Assembly (NCBI GenBank): GCA_027489295.1
Contig: JAIYAA010000361.1
Location: forward strand, 1 to 14,877
DNA length: 14,877 nt
Origin: Sphingomonadales bacterium
GTDB taxonomy: Bacteria > Pseudomonadota > Alphaproteobacteria > Sphingomonadales > Sphingomonadaceae
Direction of reading: 5' to 3'
Shown here: piece by piece, positions 8,002-14,759 of the stretch
Layout: every line of letters starts with the position of its first letter
How positions within the stretch are numbered: position 1 is the stretch's first letter
The notes under the pieces: model-generated
The model's input: the letters and a program-made list of their open reading frames with translations, nothing else
The model's database searches: none
Told to the model about the DNA's origin: nothing
Program-made: the position numbers and the translations under genes

Positions 8002-8502
8002 ACGACTCCGTCCACTTTCGTGCCGCGACACTCGTCAAACTGCCTCAGTCGTCTCTGGACATCGCCTGAACGCACTGGTGCTAGCTGTCGATCACTTTTC
8101 GTACTAATAGAGCATATGTCTTTTCTGGTTGGCCGGAATTTGTTCGGAAGAGAGAATCGGTAATAGACTGTGAGCGTCTCCATGCCAGTTTTGCGCTGTA
8201 GGCGGTTGGACGACTGCGGGTCCGCTACGCTTTATCCAATTCCCGAAAGCCGCCAGTCCGTTGCCGGCCCATTTTCTGCCACTGTGCGCGCTCGAGCAGG
8301 CGACGGCAGGCGTCGACCAGGTTACGACGTTCCGACACGCTGGCGAGAACGACCGCATGCGCCAAAACTGGTCATTGGCAGTGCCGATAGGGGCCCTCGG
8401 CTCCCGCCCATCATCTGACATTCTTGATTGCGCTCGCACTTCAAACAACTGCCGTTACCTGAATAAACCTAGCCGGGCTAAGTCAAGGAAATCGGGGGTC
8501 AG
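8002..8502. other. 500-bp stretch without a recognisable gene
   Basis: Frames of up to about 114 codons are open on both strands (the longest on the minus strand at 8104-8448), but they shadow each other, lack good ribosome sites and match no family I know. The sequence reads like decayed intergenic DNA. No U-tract terminator is visible directly after the 252-aa gene. Confidence 0.4.
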
Positions 8503-8817
8503 GTGGGAGCTTCATTTCCTCAGGGTACCGGTCACACTGCGCCGGCTGATCTTCAAACAGCGCTTCGCTCTGATCCTGCAACATTCTCGCTGTGGGAAGG
8601 GCTGACGCCGTTAGGGCGTAACGAATTCATCTGCTGGGTTGAAGACGCGAAACAGCTTGCGACGCGCGAGCAACGCATTCAGCGAACTCGCGAAGAGTTA
8701 TTGAAGGGAAAGAAAAGGCCTTGCTGCTGGGCAGGTTGCATTCACCGGACGGAGAAGCCTCCAAGCAAATGGCAGCAGGCAGTTCTGATAGACGGCAAAC
8801 ATAAAACCGGCGGGTGA
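8503..8817 (+). CDS. YdeI/OmpD-associated (OmdA) family protein (104 aa)
   Basis: The sequence contains the family's typical run: DLQTALRSDPATFSLWEGLT, then PLGRNEFICWVEDAKQLATR, then RIQRTREELLKGKKRPCCW and GCIHRTEKPPSKWQQAVLID. Small bacterial members are about this long, so it seems complete. The Pfam name (bacteriocin-protection, YdeI or OmpD-associated) reflects an Enterobacteriaceae phenotype; the biochemical activity is not established. It should be cytosolic, with no signal peptide or membrane segment. GTG 8503 is the only start available after an in-frame TAA at 8479. AAGGAA at 8485-8490 is a rather distant ribosome site. The gene stands alone and same-strand neighbours are well separated. 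Confidence 0.75.
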   Translation: MGASFPQGTGHTAPADLQTALRSDPATFSLWEGLTPLGRNEFICWVEDAKQLATREQRIQRTREELLKGKKRPCCWAGCIHRTEKPPSKWQQAVLIDGKHKTGG

Positions 8818-8955
8818 CCGGCTAGGTCTGATGCGCACCTTGCCAATCTTCAGAATTTGCAGCCCGCTCCCTCCTAACTGCTGACAGCATTGCGACTTGT
8901 GGTTTTGTTCGAACGGAGTCATGCTCTGCGGGGACGATCAATATGGAGTGACCCG

Positions 8956-9639
8956 ATGCGGAAGATGCTTGGTGCTTTCGCGATAGCTGTCGCAACCGCG
9001 TGCCCTTCGATAGCGTCAGCTCAAGCGACAACACGCCCGTGCGGGGTAACAAAAGGCCCGGGCCCCGCATGTCTGCTCGCGCGGAAGGAGTTTACCTCTT
9101 TGCCCGCCGGCAAGGTCTACTGGCATCTCGATCGCTTCTCATCGACGAGCGCAGCAGAGCACGCTGCAACGAAATCGAGTGCGGTCGCGGAGGCGTTCGG
9201 ATCGGTTTGGCTCTTTACGATCGCAGAAGCTGGATGGCGTTCACGTGGTGGGAAGCGCGTGTCGACCGTAGGGCCACTTCCGATCACGCCTGCGACCACC
9301 TACGCTACCGAATATCTTCGATCCGTTTTTGAGCCCGGCACAACTGCTCCACTCCATGTCCATTCGGGACCGGAAGCTTTCTACGCGTTGGACGGGGATA
9401 CCTGTCTCGAGACGCCCGACGGCGTTCGGATTGGGCGTGGTCCTGGCAATAGCATGATGATCCAAGCCGGCCCCCCGATGCTGCTGATGGCAATTGGAAA
9501 GGTTCCTCGGAGGGGCTTTGCGCTGATCTTTCATGATGCCGAAAAGCCCCCCACGACCCTCACACAGGCGTGGCGGCCTCAAGGGCTATGCGCACGGCAG
9601 CTGTCGGCCGATCGGACCCAGCGGCCGACCGACAGCTAA
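8956..9639 (+). CDS. Exported cupin-domain protein (227 aa)
   Basis: A Sec signal peptide covers residues 1-22 or so (MRKMLGAFAIAVATACPSIA, cleavage expected after ASA). The second half carries cupin motif 1, G-x5-H-x-H-x3-E-x6-G, as GTTAPLHVHSGPEAFYALDG (128-147), with H134, H136 and E140 as likely metal ligands, followed by a weaker second barrel motif (165-182). It is probably a periplasmic metal-binding cupin of unknown substrate. ATG 8956 is chosen because it starts the signal peptide and follows GGAG at 8945-8948. The frame is open further upstream to about 8890, but that extension would bury the signal peptide. The gene ends at the border of an IS1182-like relic, so its C-terminal residues may have been altered by that insertion. 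Confidence 0.75.
   Translation: MRKMLGAFAIAVATACPSIASAQATTRPCGVTKGPGPACLLARKEFTSLPAGKVYWHLDRFSSTSAAEHAATKSSAVAEAFGSVWLFTIAEAGWRSRGGKRVSTVGPLPITPATTYATEYLRSVFEPGTTAPLHVHSGPEAFYALDGDTCLETPDGVRIGRGPGNSMMIQAGPPMLLMAIGKVPRRGFALIFHDAEKPPTTLTQAWRPQGLCARQLSADRTQRPTDS
9599..9637 (+). terminator. 9-bp stem-loop at the end of the cupin gene
   Basis: AGCTGTCGG (9599-9607) pairs perfectly with CCGACAGCT (9629-9637), with further GC pairing inside the loop. It overlaps the last codons and the first base of the TAA. There is no T-run after it, so it is at best a Rho-independent-like or mRNA-stabilising hairpin. Confidence 0.3.
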
Positions 9640-9640
9640 C

Positions 9641-9888
9641 GACCCAGGCTGTGTGAAAACGGCGTGACGCGATCAAGGGCATGCTCGCAAAGACGCGCAA
9701 GCCCGACGCGCGACGCGCGCTCAAGTGGCGATGGCGGCTAGAATCTTCCGGGTCCTTGTGATGCTGGGCGCGCGGGTCAGGTTATAAGCGAGAACATGGA
9801 GCGCCATTTAGGTCGAGACGTGCCGCTTGGTTTTCATGAGGAAGTGCGAGGCACGCATTCGCGATTTCAATGTGCCGAAGGGGTGTTA
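9641..9888 (-). mobile_element. Relic of an IS1182-like insertion sequence, terminal part
   Basis: The segment starts at the left with GACCCAGGCTGTGTGAAAAC, which read on the minus strand is the typical end (CACAGCCTGGGTC) of IS1182-type elements. It contains the last codons of the transposase on the minus strand. The rest of the element is absent. It lies 1 bp after the cupin stop codon and reaches to within about 55 bp of the first LuxR-type gene, so it has replaced the native upstream region of that regulator. Confidence 0.6.
9721..9885 (-). pseudogene. IS1182-like transposase C-terminal fragment with internal stop
   Basis: The minus-strand frame reads HPFGTLKSRMRASHFLMKT, KRHVST, stop, MALHVLAYNLTRAPSITRTR and KILAAIAT. 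This follows the consensus tail of IS1182-family DDE transposases (EHPFGTLK...HFLMKT...STEM-ALHVLAYNL-R...LLAAI). The internal TAA stands where the family has Glu, and a second TAA stands where the Glu before HPFG would be. Only the last 55 codons remain, so it cannot encode an active enzyme. Confidence 0.7.
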
Positions 9889-9942
9889 CAGATAGTTAGG
9901 TTTTTCTGCACTGATGGCACCCGTATTACGAAAGGGCGTCCG

Positions 9943-11094
9943 ATGACTACATCACGGATCGATGTAGCCCGACTTTCCGCCTTGATTGGCCTCATCTACG
10001 ACGCCGCGATCGACTCGATGCGGTGGCCGGTCGCGGCCGAGGCGATCCGTTTGGAACTGGGTTGCGCCAATTCGGTGCTCACGCTGCAAAAGCTGCACGG
10101 TGGCGAATTCCTGACCACCGTCGCCACGAATATCCCGCAACATTACCGGGACCCGATGATGGACTTTCTGGGGGATGTACTCGAACTATCGGGAGGTGCA
10201 GAGCCGCTAATGACGGTACCGATCAGCGAACCCCTGATCCTATCGCGGATCAGCCCGACCGCGGCGGCGGTCGACCAGTCAACCAATCGCCGCACGCCGG
10301 AATGGACGAAGCCCCAGAGCCTGTCCGACGCGATCGCCATCGGTGTTGCCCGCTACGTCGAGGCGTTCGGATTCGTGGCCTTCGCCCGCCCCATCAAAGC
10401 CGGCGCGATCGGCGAACGCGAGGAGGAACTCGTCCGCCTGCTGATCCCCCATCTCCAGCGTGCTGCAACGATCAACCGGATGCTCGGCACTTCCGCCTTC
10501 GGCAAAGCCCCGCTCGAAGCGGCGATCGATTCGCTGCACGCGTCGGTGGTGCTGACGGATGAACGCATGGGGATCGTCCATGCCAACCCCGCCGCGCGAG
10601 CGATGCTTGCCGACGGGGAATTTATCCGCGAGACGGCGGGGATATTACGTGCGGCGAGCACGCCCGTCACCCGCGCGCTCGAAATTGCAGTTGAGCATGC
10701 TGCGCACGATCTTGGCACGCTGGGCCGCGAGGTAACGGGAATCCCAATGCGCGGTGACGATGGCGGGCGCGGCGCGCTTCACGTTCTGCCGCTGCGTCCA
10801 AGCGCGACGCGGCTCTCGTGTGCGGTGGTCGCCATCTTTGTGGCGCATACCAGTACGCCATTTACCCCTCCCACCGACATCGTCGCGGCCCTGTTCGACC
10901 TGACGCCGGCGGAAGCACGGGTATTCGAGCACATCGCGGGCGGGCTGACCGTCGCCGAAGCTGCGGCCGCGCTGGGCGTGGAACTGAGCACGATTAAGAC
11001 GCACCTGCTCCGTATCTACGACAAGACCGGCGTAAAGCACCGCGCCGAGCTCCAGCGTCTGGCGATAGCACTGACCGTTCCCGTCACGGGCTGA
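9943..11094 (+). CDS. PAS-like/LuxR-type transcriptional regulator, copy 1 (383 aa)
   Basis: The C-terminus (317-383) is a LuxR/GerE helix-turn-helix: LFDLTPAEARVFEHIAGGLT, then VAEAAAALGVELSTIKTHLL and RIYDKTGVKHRAELQRL. Upstream, a segment with GIVHANPAARAML looks like a degenerate PAS fold, and the N-terminal half (LSALIGLIYDAAIDSMRWPV) is shared with the second regulator in this window. There is no receiver domain or autoinducer-domain motif, so the signal is unknown. ATG 9943 follows AAAGGG at 9931-9936 and aligns with the paralogue. The frame stays open back to 9796, but that extension is antisense to the IS1182 relic and is not real. The gene converges on the PEP-CTERM gene. Confidence 0.85.
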   Translation: MTTSRIDVARLSALIGLIYDAAIDSMRWPVAAEAIRLELGCANSVLTLQKLHGGEFLTTVATNIPQHYRDPMMDFLGDVLELSGGAEPLMTVPISEPLILSRISPTAAAVDQSTNRRTPEWTKPQSLSDAIAIGVARYVEAFGFVAFARPIKAGAIGEREEELVRLLIPHLQRAATINRMLGTSAFGKAPLEAAIDSLHASVVLTDERMGIVHANPAARAMLADGEFIRETAGILRAASTPVTRALEIAVEHAAHDLGTLGREVTGIPMRGDDGGRGALHVLPLRPSATRLSCAVVAIFVAHTSTPFTPPTDIVAALFDLTPAEARVFEHIAGGLTVAEAAAALGVELSTIKTHLLRIYDKTGVKHRAELQRLAIALTVPVTG

Positions 11095-11108
11095 CCAGCC
11101 AGACGCCC

Positions 11109-11144
11109 CGGCAATGCGGACAGTGTGAAAATCACGCGTTGCCG
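11109..11144. terminator. Hairpin between convergent genes
   Basis: CGGCAATGCG (11109-11118) pairs with CGCGTTGCCG (11135-11144) through ten pairs, one of them a G-U wobble, with a 16-nt loop. It lies 14 nt after the stop of the first LuxR-type gene, in the convergent gap before the end of the PEP-CTERM gene. There is no T-run on either strand, so termination is only a possibility. Confidence 0.35.
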
Positions 11145-11290
11145 AAGAGGTTCCGGATACGCAACGGAGCTTGCCCCTGGACGCTCGACCAGATCCGCAC
11201 CCTATGCATGATGTTGCCGTCCGCCATGGGACGCCGCAGGCAGTTGGCGTTGTTCGGGTCGCCGACGTCGATCCGGCTGTCAGCAGAGGA
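11132..11290 (-). pseudogene. Possible coding remnant downstream of the PEP-CTERM gene
   Basis: On the minus strand a frame overlapping the end of the PEP-CTERM gene reads DSRIDVGDPNNANCLRRPMA, then DGNIMHRVRIWSSVQGQAPL and RIRNLFGNA, with a stop at 11132. The composition looks protein-like, but I cannot name a family and no start or ribosome site fits. It could be the tail of a lost gene or chance. Confidence 0.2.
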
Positions 11291-12167
11291 TGGGCGCCGC
11301 TGTCTGGCGCCGCTGCCGGCGACGCATCACGGCACCGACCATTCCGAAGCCGCCGATCAGCATTGACCAGGTGGCGGGCTCCGGGACAGCCGAACCCTGC
11401 CCAATCGCCGACGCCGGAAGGCCCACGAAATGATAGAGATTCGCGGCACCACCCAATATCGTGAACGTTGGATCGACCGACGCGGTCGACTGGGAGATTT
11501 TCCCGTTCGCTATTCCGGGATACCGAACCCGCGCGAATGCATCGAGCACGAGCCCTAGCCTGTCCCCCGGCGTCACGTAGAAGATGTCATCGACGGAAAA
11601 CGTGCGAACGGGGTCGTTGGCGGTGGTGTGCTGCGTGACGCTGTCGATCGTATAAGTTGCGGTGGGGGCGGCGCTTGAGCCGAATTGCAGCGTGGCGGAG
11701 GCGAAGCCGTAGTTAATGTCCGAGAAGATCGTTCCCGAACCCTGCAGGCGGATAGGAACCTTAGCCGTTGTCGTGGGTCCCTCGAGCGTGAAATAGTAGA
11801 CGAGTTGCGCATGCGCCTGGAGCGTATCGATATAGGTCGGGATCGAGGTTGACGGCGACGCGATTAATGTACTCGCTGTGACGGTGCCTCCATTAAGAGT
11901 GTTTGAGGACGCAGTGGCCGCCCAGTCCGTGCCCATCAGGGATTGAGAAACAGGCACGGACTTGGTGTCCGACACGCCGAATTGATCGGTGCCCAGCCCG
12001 ACGCGCAGGCCTGAGACGCCCGCCGTATAATATTGCTCGGTTTGCGCACGAACTGGGGCCGTGAGAATAATCGAACCTGCGATTGCCAAGCCGAATGCCA
12101 GCCGCGCCTTTCGATGGGAGCGAAAGGCATTCTGGCCGATTGGGGCGGTACCGCGAAACCTGAGCAT
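11280..12167 (-). CDS. Exported PEPxxWA-CTERM-type protein (295 aa)
   Basis: A signal peptide with a long basic n-region (MLRFRGTAPIGQNAFRSHRK) is followed by a hydrophobic core, with cleavage likely after VRA41. The mature part is rich in Thr, Ser, Ala and beta-type segments, as in secreted surface proteins. The C-terminus has the sorting signal VPEPATWSMLIGGFG (261-275), a short hydrophobic stretch and an arginine cluster (RRRQRR). The family form is PEPxxWA; here Ser replaces Ala. Such tails are processed by exosortase in the inner membrane, and the protein may end up in the matrix or outer surface. ATG 12167 has a perfect AGGAGG at 12175-12180, which decides the start although the frame is open upstream. 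It lies 275 nt downstream of the second LuxR-type gene on the same strand. Substrate or role unknown. Confidence 0.85.
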   Translation of the reverse strand: MLRFRGTAPIGQNAFRSHRKARLAFGLAIAGSIILTAPVRAQTEQYYTAGVSGLRVGLGTDQFGVSDTKSVPVSQSLMGTDWAATASSNTLNGGTVTASTLIASPSTSIPTYIDTLQAHAQLVYYFTLEGPTTTAKVPIRLQGSGTIFSDINYGFASATLQFGSSAAPTATYTIDSVTQHTTANDPVRTFSVDDIFYVTPGDRLGLVLDAFARVRYPGIANGKISQSTASVDPTFTILGGAANLYHFVGLPASAIGQGSAVPEPATWSMLIGGFGMVGAVMRRRQRRQTAAPILC

Positions 12168-12358
12168 GAACTGTCCTCCTTTTCCGAAGTCTGCGCACCA
12201 ATGATCCTGGCACGAGGTTTGGCCGTCGCAGCCAGTTTCAGCACCGTGGCTGCCTGAACTGGCGCCCGGCCTTCTGCATTCGCGCGCGCGTCGTCGACCA
12301 CGTCCTCTGCCGATCCGGCGATCGATCGACACCAGACGTAGCTATCCAGCTTCACCAG

Positions 12359-12404
12359 ATGCCGCATCCACCAAAAGGCGGACGTGCTGAGCTAAATGCC
12401 GCAT
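12359..12404. promoter_or_regulatory. Two identical palindromes upstream of the PEP-CTERM gene
   Basis: ATGCCGCAT, a perfect odd palindrome, occurs at 12359-12367 and again at 12396-12404, 37 bp apart (about 3.5 helical turns); the match extends one base further as ATGCCGCATC. Both sit in the 275-bp gap between the second LuxR-type gene and the PEP-CTERM gene, about 190-240 bp upstream of the latter's start. The layout suits paired binding of a dimeric regulator, plausibly one of the LuxR-type proteins. Confidence 0.35.
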
Positions 12405-12442
12405 CTCCCGGTCGACGGACGATTTCGCCGTCCGGATTGGCG

Positions 12443-13591
12443 CTACGCTTCGGCGGGAATGGCGAGGGACGCCGCGACGCGCACAAGGTCTGCCCGGCGT
12501 CGAACACCGATCTTGTCGTACAGCCGCGCGAGGTGCGTTTTGACGGTGCTGGGCTCGACACCGAGCGCGGCAGCGACTGCCGCCGACGTGCGGCCGGCGA
12601 CGATATGGTCGAAGACCCGCGCTTCGGCATTCGTCAGGTCGAACAGTGCCGCCACGATCCCCGTCGGGGCTACGAACGGGGAATCGATATCGGTGACGAA
12701 GAGCGCGACGATGGCGCCCTGATACGGCCCCGGAGACCGAGCGCGGAGTGGGAGGATGTGGAGCGCACCGGTGCTTCCGCCGGGCACAGCAACCGGGATG
12801 CCGAGGCCCTGGCGTCCGATGGCGCTTTCGTCACGAGCTGCTTGTGCAATAGCGGTCGTGAGGGCGCGTGAAGCGCCTACGGTGATCACCTCCAGCTTCC
12901 CGCTCCTCGCGCGGATCAGCGTCTCGCGAGCAAGGAGGCGCTGCGCGGCAGGGTTTGCGTGCAGAATGTCGAGGCTCTCGCCCAGCAGGAAGATGGGAAC
13001 AGCGAGAATGTCGAGCGTCGCAACGAGCCCCGCTTCGGCATTCGCAGCGGTTTCGAGGAACCGGTTGATGGTCGCGGCACGCTGGACGTGGGGCGTCAGC
13101 AATTGCGCGATGGCGATCTCGCGCTCGCCGATAGGCCCGGCGCGTTTGTGCCGACCAAAAGAGAGAGACCCAATGGCCCGCGCATCACGGGCTAAGGGGA
13201 TCGCGAGTACATCGACGATCCCCTGCGGTCGTCCGAAGGCCGCATAGTAGGGGTTCGTCGACGTCGCTGCATCGAAGGCGACATTGACCCGCGAGAGGAT
13301 CGCAGGCCGGTCCAGCGGCAGGCTCTGCACAAACTCTGGTCCGCCCCATTGGTCAATCGCATCCGGCCCGGCGTCAGCCATCAACACCTGATATTCTGCG
13401 GGTACGTTGCACACGACGCTGCTCACCGCGACGCCCGACGGGAGCAGGATCAGGTCGAGCGTAGCGTTGTGAAAATCGAGCTCGGCACGGATCGCCTCCA
13501 TCGCGCGGGGCCACCGCGTCGGTTCGACGGCGCAGTCGTAGATCAAGCCCACGAGTTCGGATAGCCGGGCCGGAGAAAGAAACTCGCGCAT
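12443..13591 (-). CDS. PAS-like/LuxR-type transcriptional regulator, copy 2 (382 aa)
   Basis: It is a paralogue of the regulator at 9943-11094, with the same plan and length. The N-terminal part has LSELVGLIYDCAVEPTRWPR, the middle GPIGEREIAIAQLLTPHVQR AATINR, a PAS-like segment lies around 190-245 (LDILHANPAAQRLLA), and the LuxR/GerE helix-turn-helix spans 316-382 (LTNAEARVFDHI, VEPSTVKTHLARLYDKIGVR). ATG 13591 has GGAGAG at 13597-13602, and an in-frame TGA just upstream rules out a longer start. It is co-directional with the PEP-CTERM gene, which it probably controls. Translation may be influenced by an overlapping leader ORF with a stronger ribosome site. Confidence 0.85.
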   Translation of the reverse strand: MREFLSPARLSELVGLIYDCAVEPTRWPRAMEAIRAELDFHNATLDLILLPSGVAVSSVVCNVPAEYQVLMADAGPDAIDQWGGPEFVQSLPLDRPAILSRVNVAFDAATSTNPYYAAFGRPQGIVDVLAIPLARDARAIGSLSFGRHKRAGPIGEREIAIAQLLTPHVQRAATINRFLETAANAEAGLVATLDILAVPIFLLGESLDILHANPAAQRLLARETLIRARSGKLEVITVGASRALTTAIAQAARDESAIGRQGLGIPVAVPGGSTGALHILPLRARSPGPYQGAIVALFVTDIDSPFVAPTGIVAALFDLTNAEARVFDHIVAGRTSAAVAAALGVEPSTVKTHLARLYDKIGVRRRADLVRVAASLAIPAEA

Positions 13592-13650
13592 AGCTGCTCT
13601 CCATCACACAGTGATTCGCCGTACCGCTTTGAAGGCAACGCCGTAGTCAC
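13543..13650 (-). promoter_or_regulatory. Short leader ORF with strong Shine-Dalgarno overlapping the start of LuxR copy 2
   Basis: On the minus strand a GTG at 13650 is preceded by AGGAGGT (13654-13660), a better ribosome site than that of the regulator itself. It opens a 35-codon frame (VTTALPSKRYGESLCDGEQL and on) that passes the regulator's ATG at 13591 in a different frame and stops at 13543-13545. Such an arrangement could set or couple translation of the regulator. The spacing from the Shine-Dalgarno to GTG is short, and the peptide matches nothing I know. Confidence 0.3.
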
Positions 13651-13660
13651 GTTACCTCCT

Positions 13661-14082
13661 CTGAAGCATGCCTGTCATAATGATCGGGTTTCTTAAACCT
13701 AGAAATATTTCGGTTGCTCCACGCTGATTTTGGGGGTGACTTGCTGCGCGAGTCTGCTTGAGCGATGGGATAATATCTGCTGCAGCTATAATAACGCCTC
13801 TCGCGCCTACTCTCCGAGAGCGGGCCCAACACCTTCAATCGCACCCACAGAATCGGCTCGAGCTTGGGCTCGATGATGATCTTTTAACCGTTTTATTGAT
13901 CAACATCAGAGGGCAGGGACTTCGCTGCTTGGTGGAATGTCTGGCGGGTGGTGGGACCTTGAGCATGCATCGGCCGCCGGCCACAGGCATTCATTGCTAT
14001 AGCATTCCCCGCAGGGTTGAGGTGTGGTTTGAAACGTGAGCAATTCGATTTGCTGGATAATAGCTCGAGGGCCGGAGGATGT
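13661..14082. other. Divergent intergenic region
   Basis: This is the space between two divergently transcribed genes, the second LuxR-type regulator (minus) and the exported VOC protein (plus), and is more AT-rich than its surroundings in places. It should hold both promoters. A perfect 10-bp palindrome TGCTATAGCA lies at 13995-14004, about 80 bp upstream of the VOC start. A TTG-initiated frame at 13758-14039 is open but has no ribosome site or recognisable family, so I do not call it a gene. Confidence 0.4.
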
Positions 14083-14529
14083 ATGAGGCTGAAGTGTTTA
14101 ACTTTATTGGTAGTCACAGCCTACACTTGGCAGACGCCAGCCATGGCTGAGGAGCGCGGCCACGTCACCGGCATTGGTGGTATATTCGTGAAGAGTAAGG
14201 ATCCAGCGGCACTCGCTCACTGGTATCGAGAGGTCCTTGGTCTCGAAGTAAAGCCATGGGGAGGTGCAGCTATGCCCTTTGACGCGCCCGGTCACCCTCC
14301 TAAGGTTGCTTGGGCAGCCTTTCCCCCGTCATCCGACCACATGAACCCATCTGCCCGCGAGTTCATGATCAGCTTCGCCGTGGATGACATAGACGCAATC
14401 GTGCGGCGTATTACTGCGCACGGAGTAGCAATCCTCAAGCGCGACGACCGGAACGCTTTCGGTCGCTTTGCTTGGATCCTGGATCCCGACGGCACCAAGA
14501 TCGAGCTTTGGCAGCCGACTCAAAGCTAA
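14083..14529 (+). CDS. VOC-family (glyoxalase-fold) protein with a signal peptide (148 aa)
   Basis: Residues 1-22 form a Sec signal peptide (MRLKCLTLLVVTAYTWQTPA MA). The mature part is a single VOC unit: GIGGIFVKSKDPAALAHWYR, EVLGLEVKPWGG, a central FMISFAVDDIDAIVRRI and the terminal GRFAWILDPDGTKIELWQP, where E141 is the usual C-terminal metal ligand. The His or Gln normally found in the first strand is not obvious. VOC proteins act as metal-dependent dioxygenases, isomerases, lyases or drug binders, and this sequence does not say which. Export is unusual for the fold. ATG 14083 is chosen because GGAGG lies at 14074-14078 and the signal peptide begins there; an upstream in-frame start near 14017 would mask it. 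The TAA overlaps the stop of the convergent HTH remnant. Confidence 0.75.
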   Translation: MRLKCLTLLVVTAYTWQTPAMAEERGHVTGIGGIFVKSKDPAALAHWYREVLGLEVKPWGGAAMPFDAPGHPPKVAWAAFPPSSDHMNPSAREFMISFAVDDIDAIVRRITAHGVAILKRDDRNAFGRFAWILDPDGTKIELWQPTQS

Positions 14530-14759
14530 GTTGAAGGTGTCGCGCTTGATGCCGCCGGCCGGCGCCAGGGCGCCAGAGGCTCGTAGCTCGGGACATCTGT
14601 CATTCCCCCGCGCGTGACGCGCAGTAGGCCTCGTTCAGCAAGATGGAGCACCGCGTCTTGGACACTGCGCTTGGATAGCCCAGTGCGTTCAGCGAGTTGA
14701 GCAAGGCTCAATCGCGCCACACCGGATTGGGCCGCTGCAGTCAGCGTCAGATAGACCAG
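14526..14759 (-). pseudogene. Helix-turn-helix protein, N-terminus removed by the right IS
   Basis: From the IS border at 14759 the minus strand encodes 77 residues, LVYLTLTAAAQSGVARLSLA, QLAERTGLSKRSVQDAVLHL, AERGLLRVTRGGMTDVPSYE and a Pro/Ala-rich tail, with a TAG at 14526-14528. LSLAQLAERTGLSKRSVQDAVLHLAERGLL is a winged-HTH DNA-binding unit (MarR/GntR-like topology). The open frame continues to the IS border without a convincing start; a GTG at 14720 could only give a 64-residue peptide lacking the first helix. The gene was therefore broken by the insertion. Its stop overlaps that of the VOC gene. Confidence 0.65.

Noticed and set aside
8104..8448. Minus-strand frame of 114 codons after the partner gene
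   Set aside because: A plus-strand frame of the same quality overlaps it, and neither has a convincing start or a recognisable domain.
8890..8955. Longer N-terminus for the exported cupin
   Set aside because: It would place 22 residues before a clear signal peptide, and GGAG stands at the right distance from ATG 8956.
9796..9942. 49-residue N-terminal extension of LuxR copy 1
   Set aside because: The extension is antisense to the IS1182-like transposase remnant, while ATG 9943 has a Shine-Dalgarno and aligns with the start of the paralogue.
12168..12332. Longer N-terminus for the PEP-CTERM protein
   Set aside because: ATG 12167 has a perfect AGGAGG 7 nt upstream and begins the signal peptide. 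The upstream part has no such support and lies in the regulatory gap.
13758..14039. Plus-strand frame of 93 codons in the divergent intergenic region
   Set aside because: It starts with TTG without a ribosome site, has no recognisable motif, and covers the region where promoters of both flanking genes are expected.
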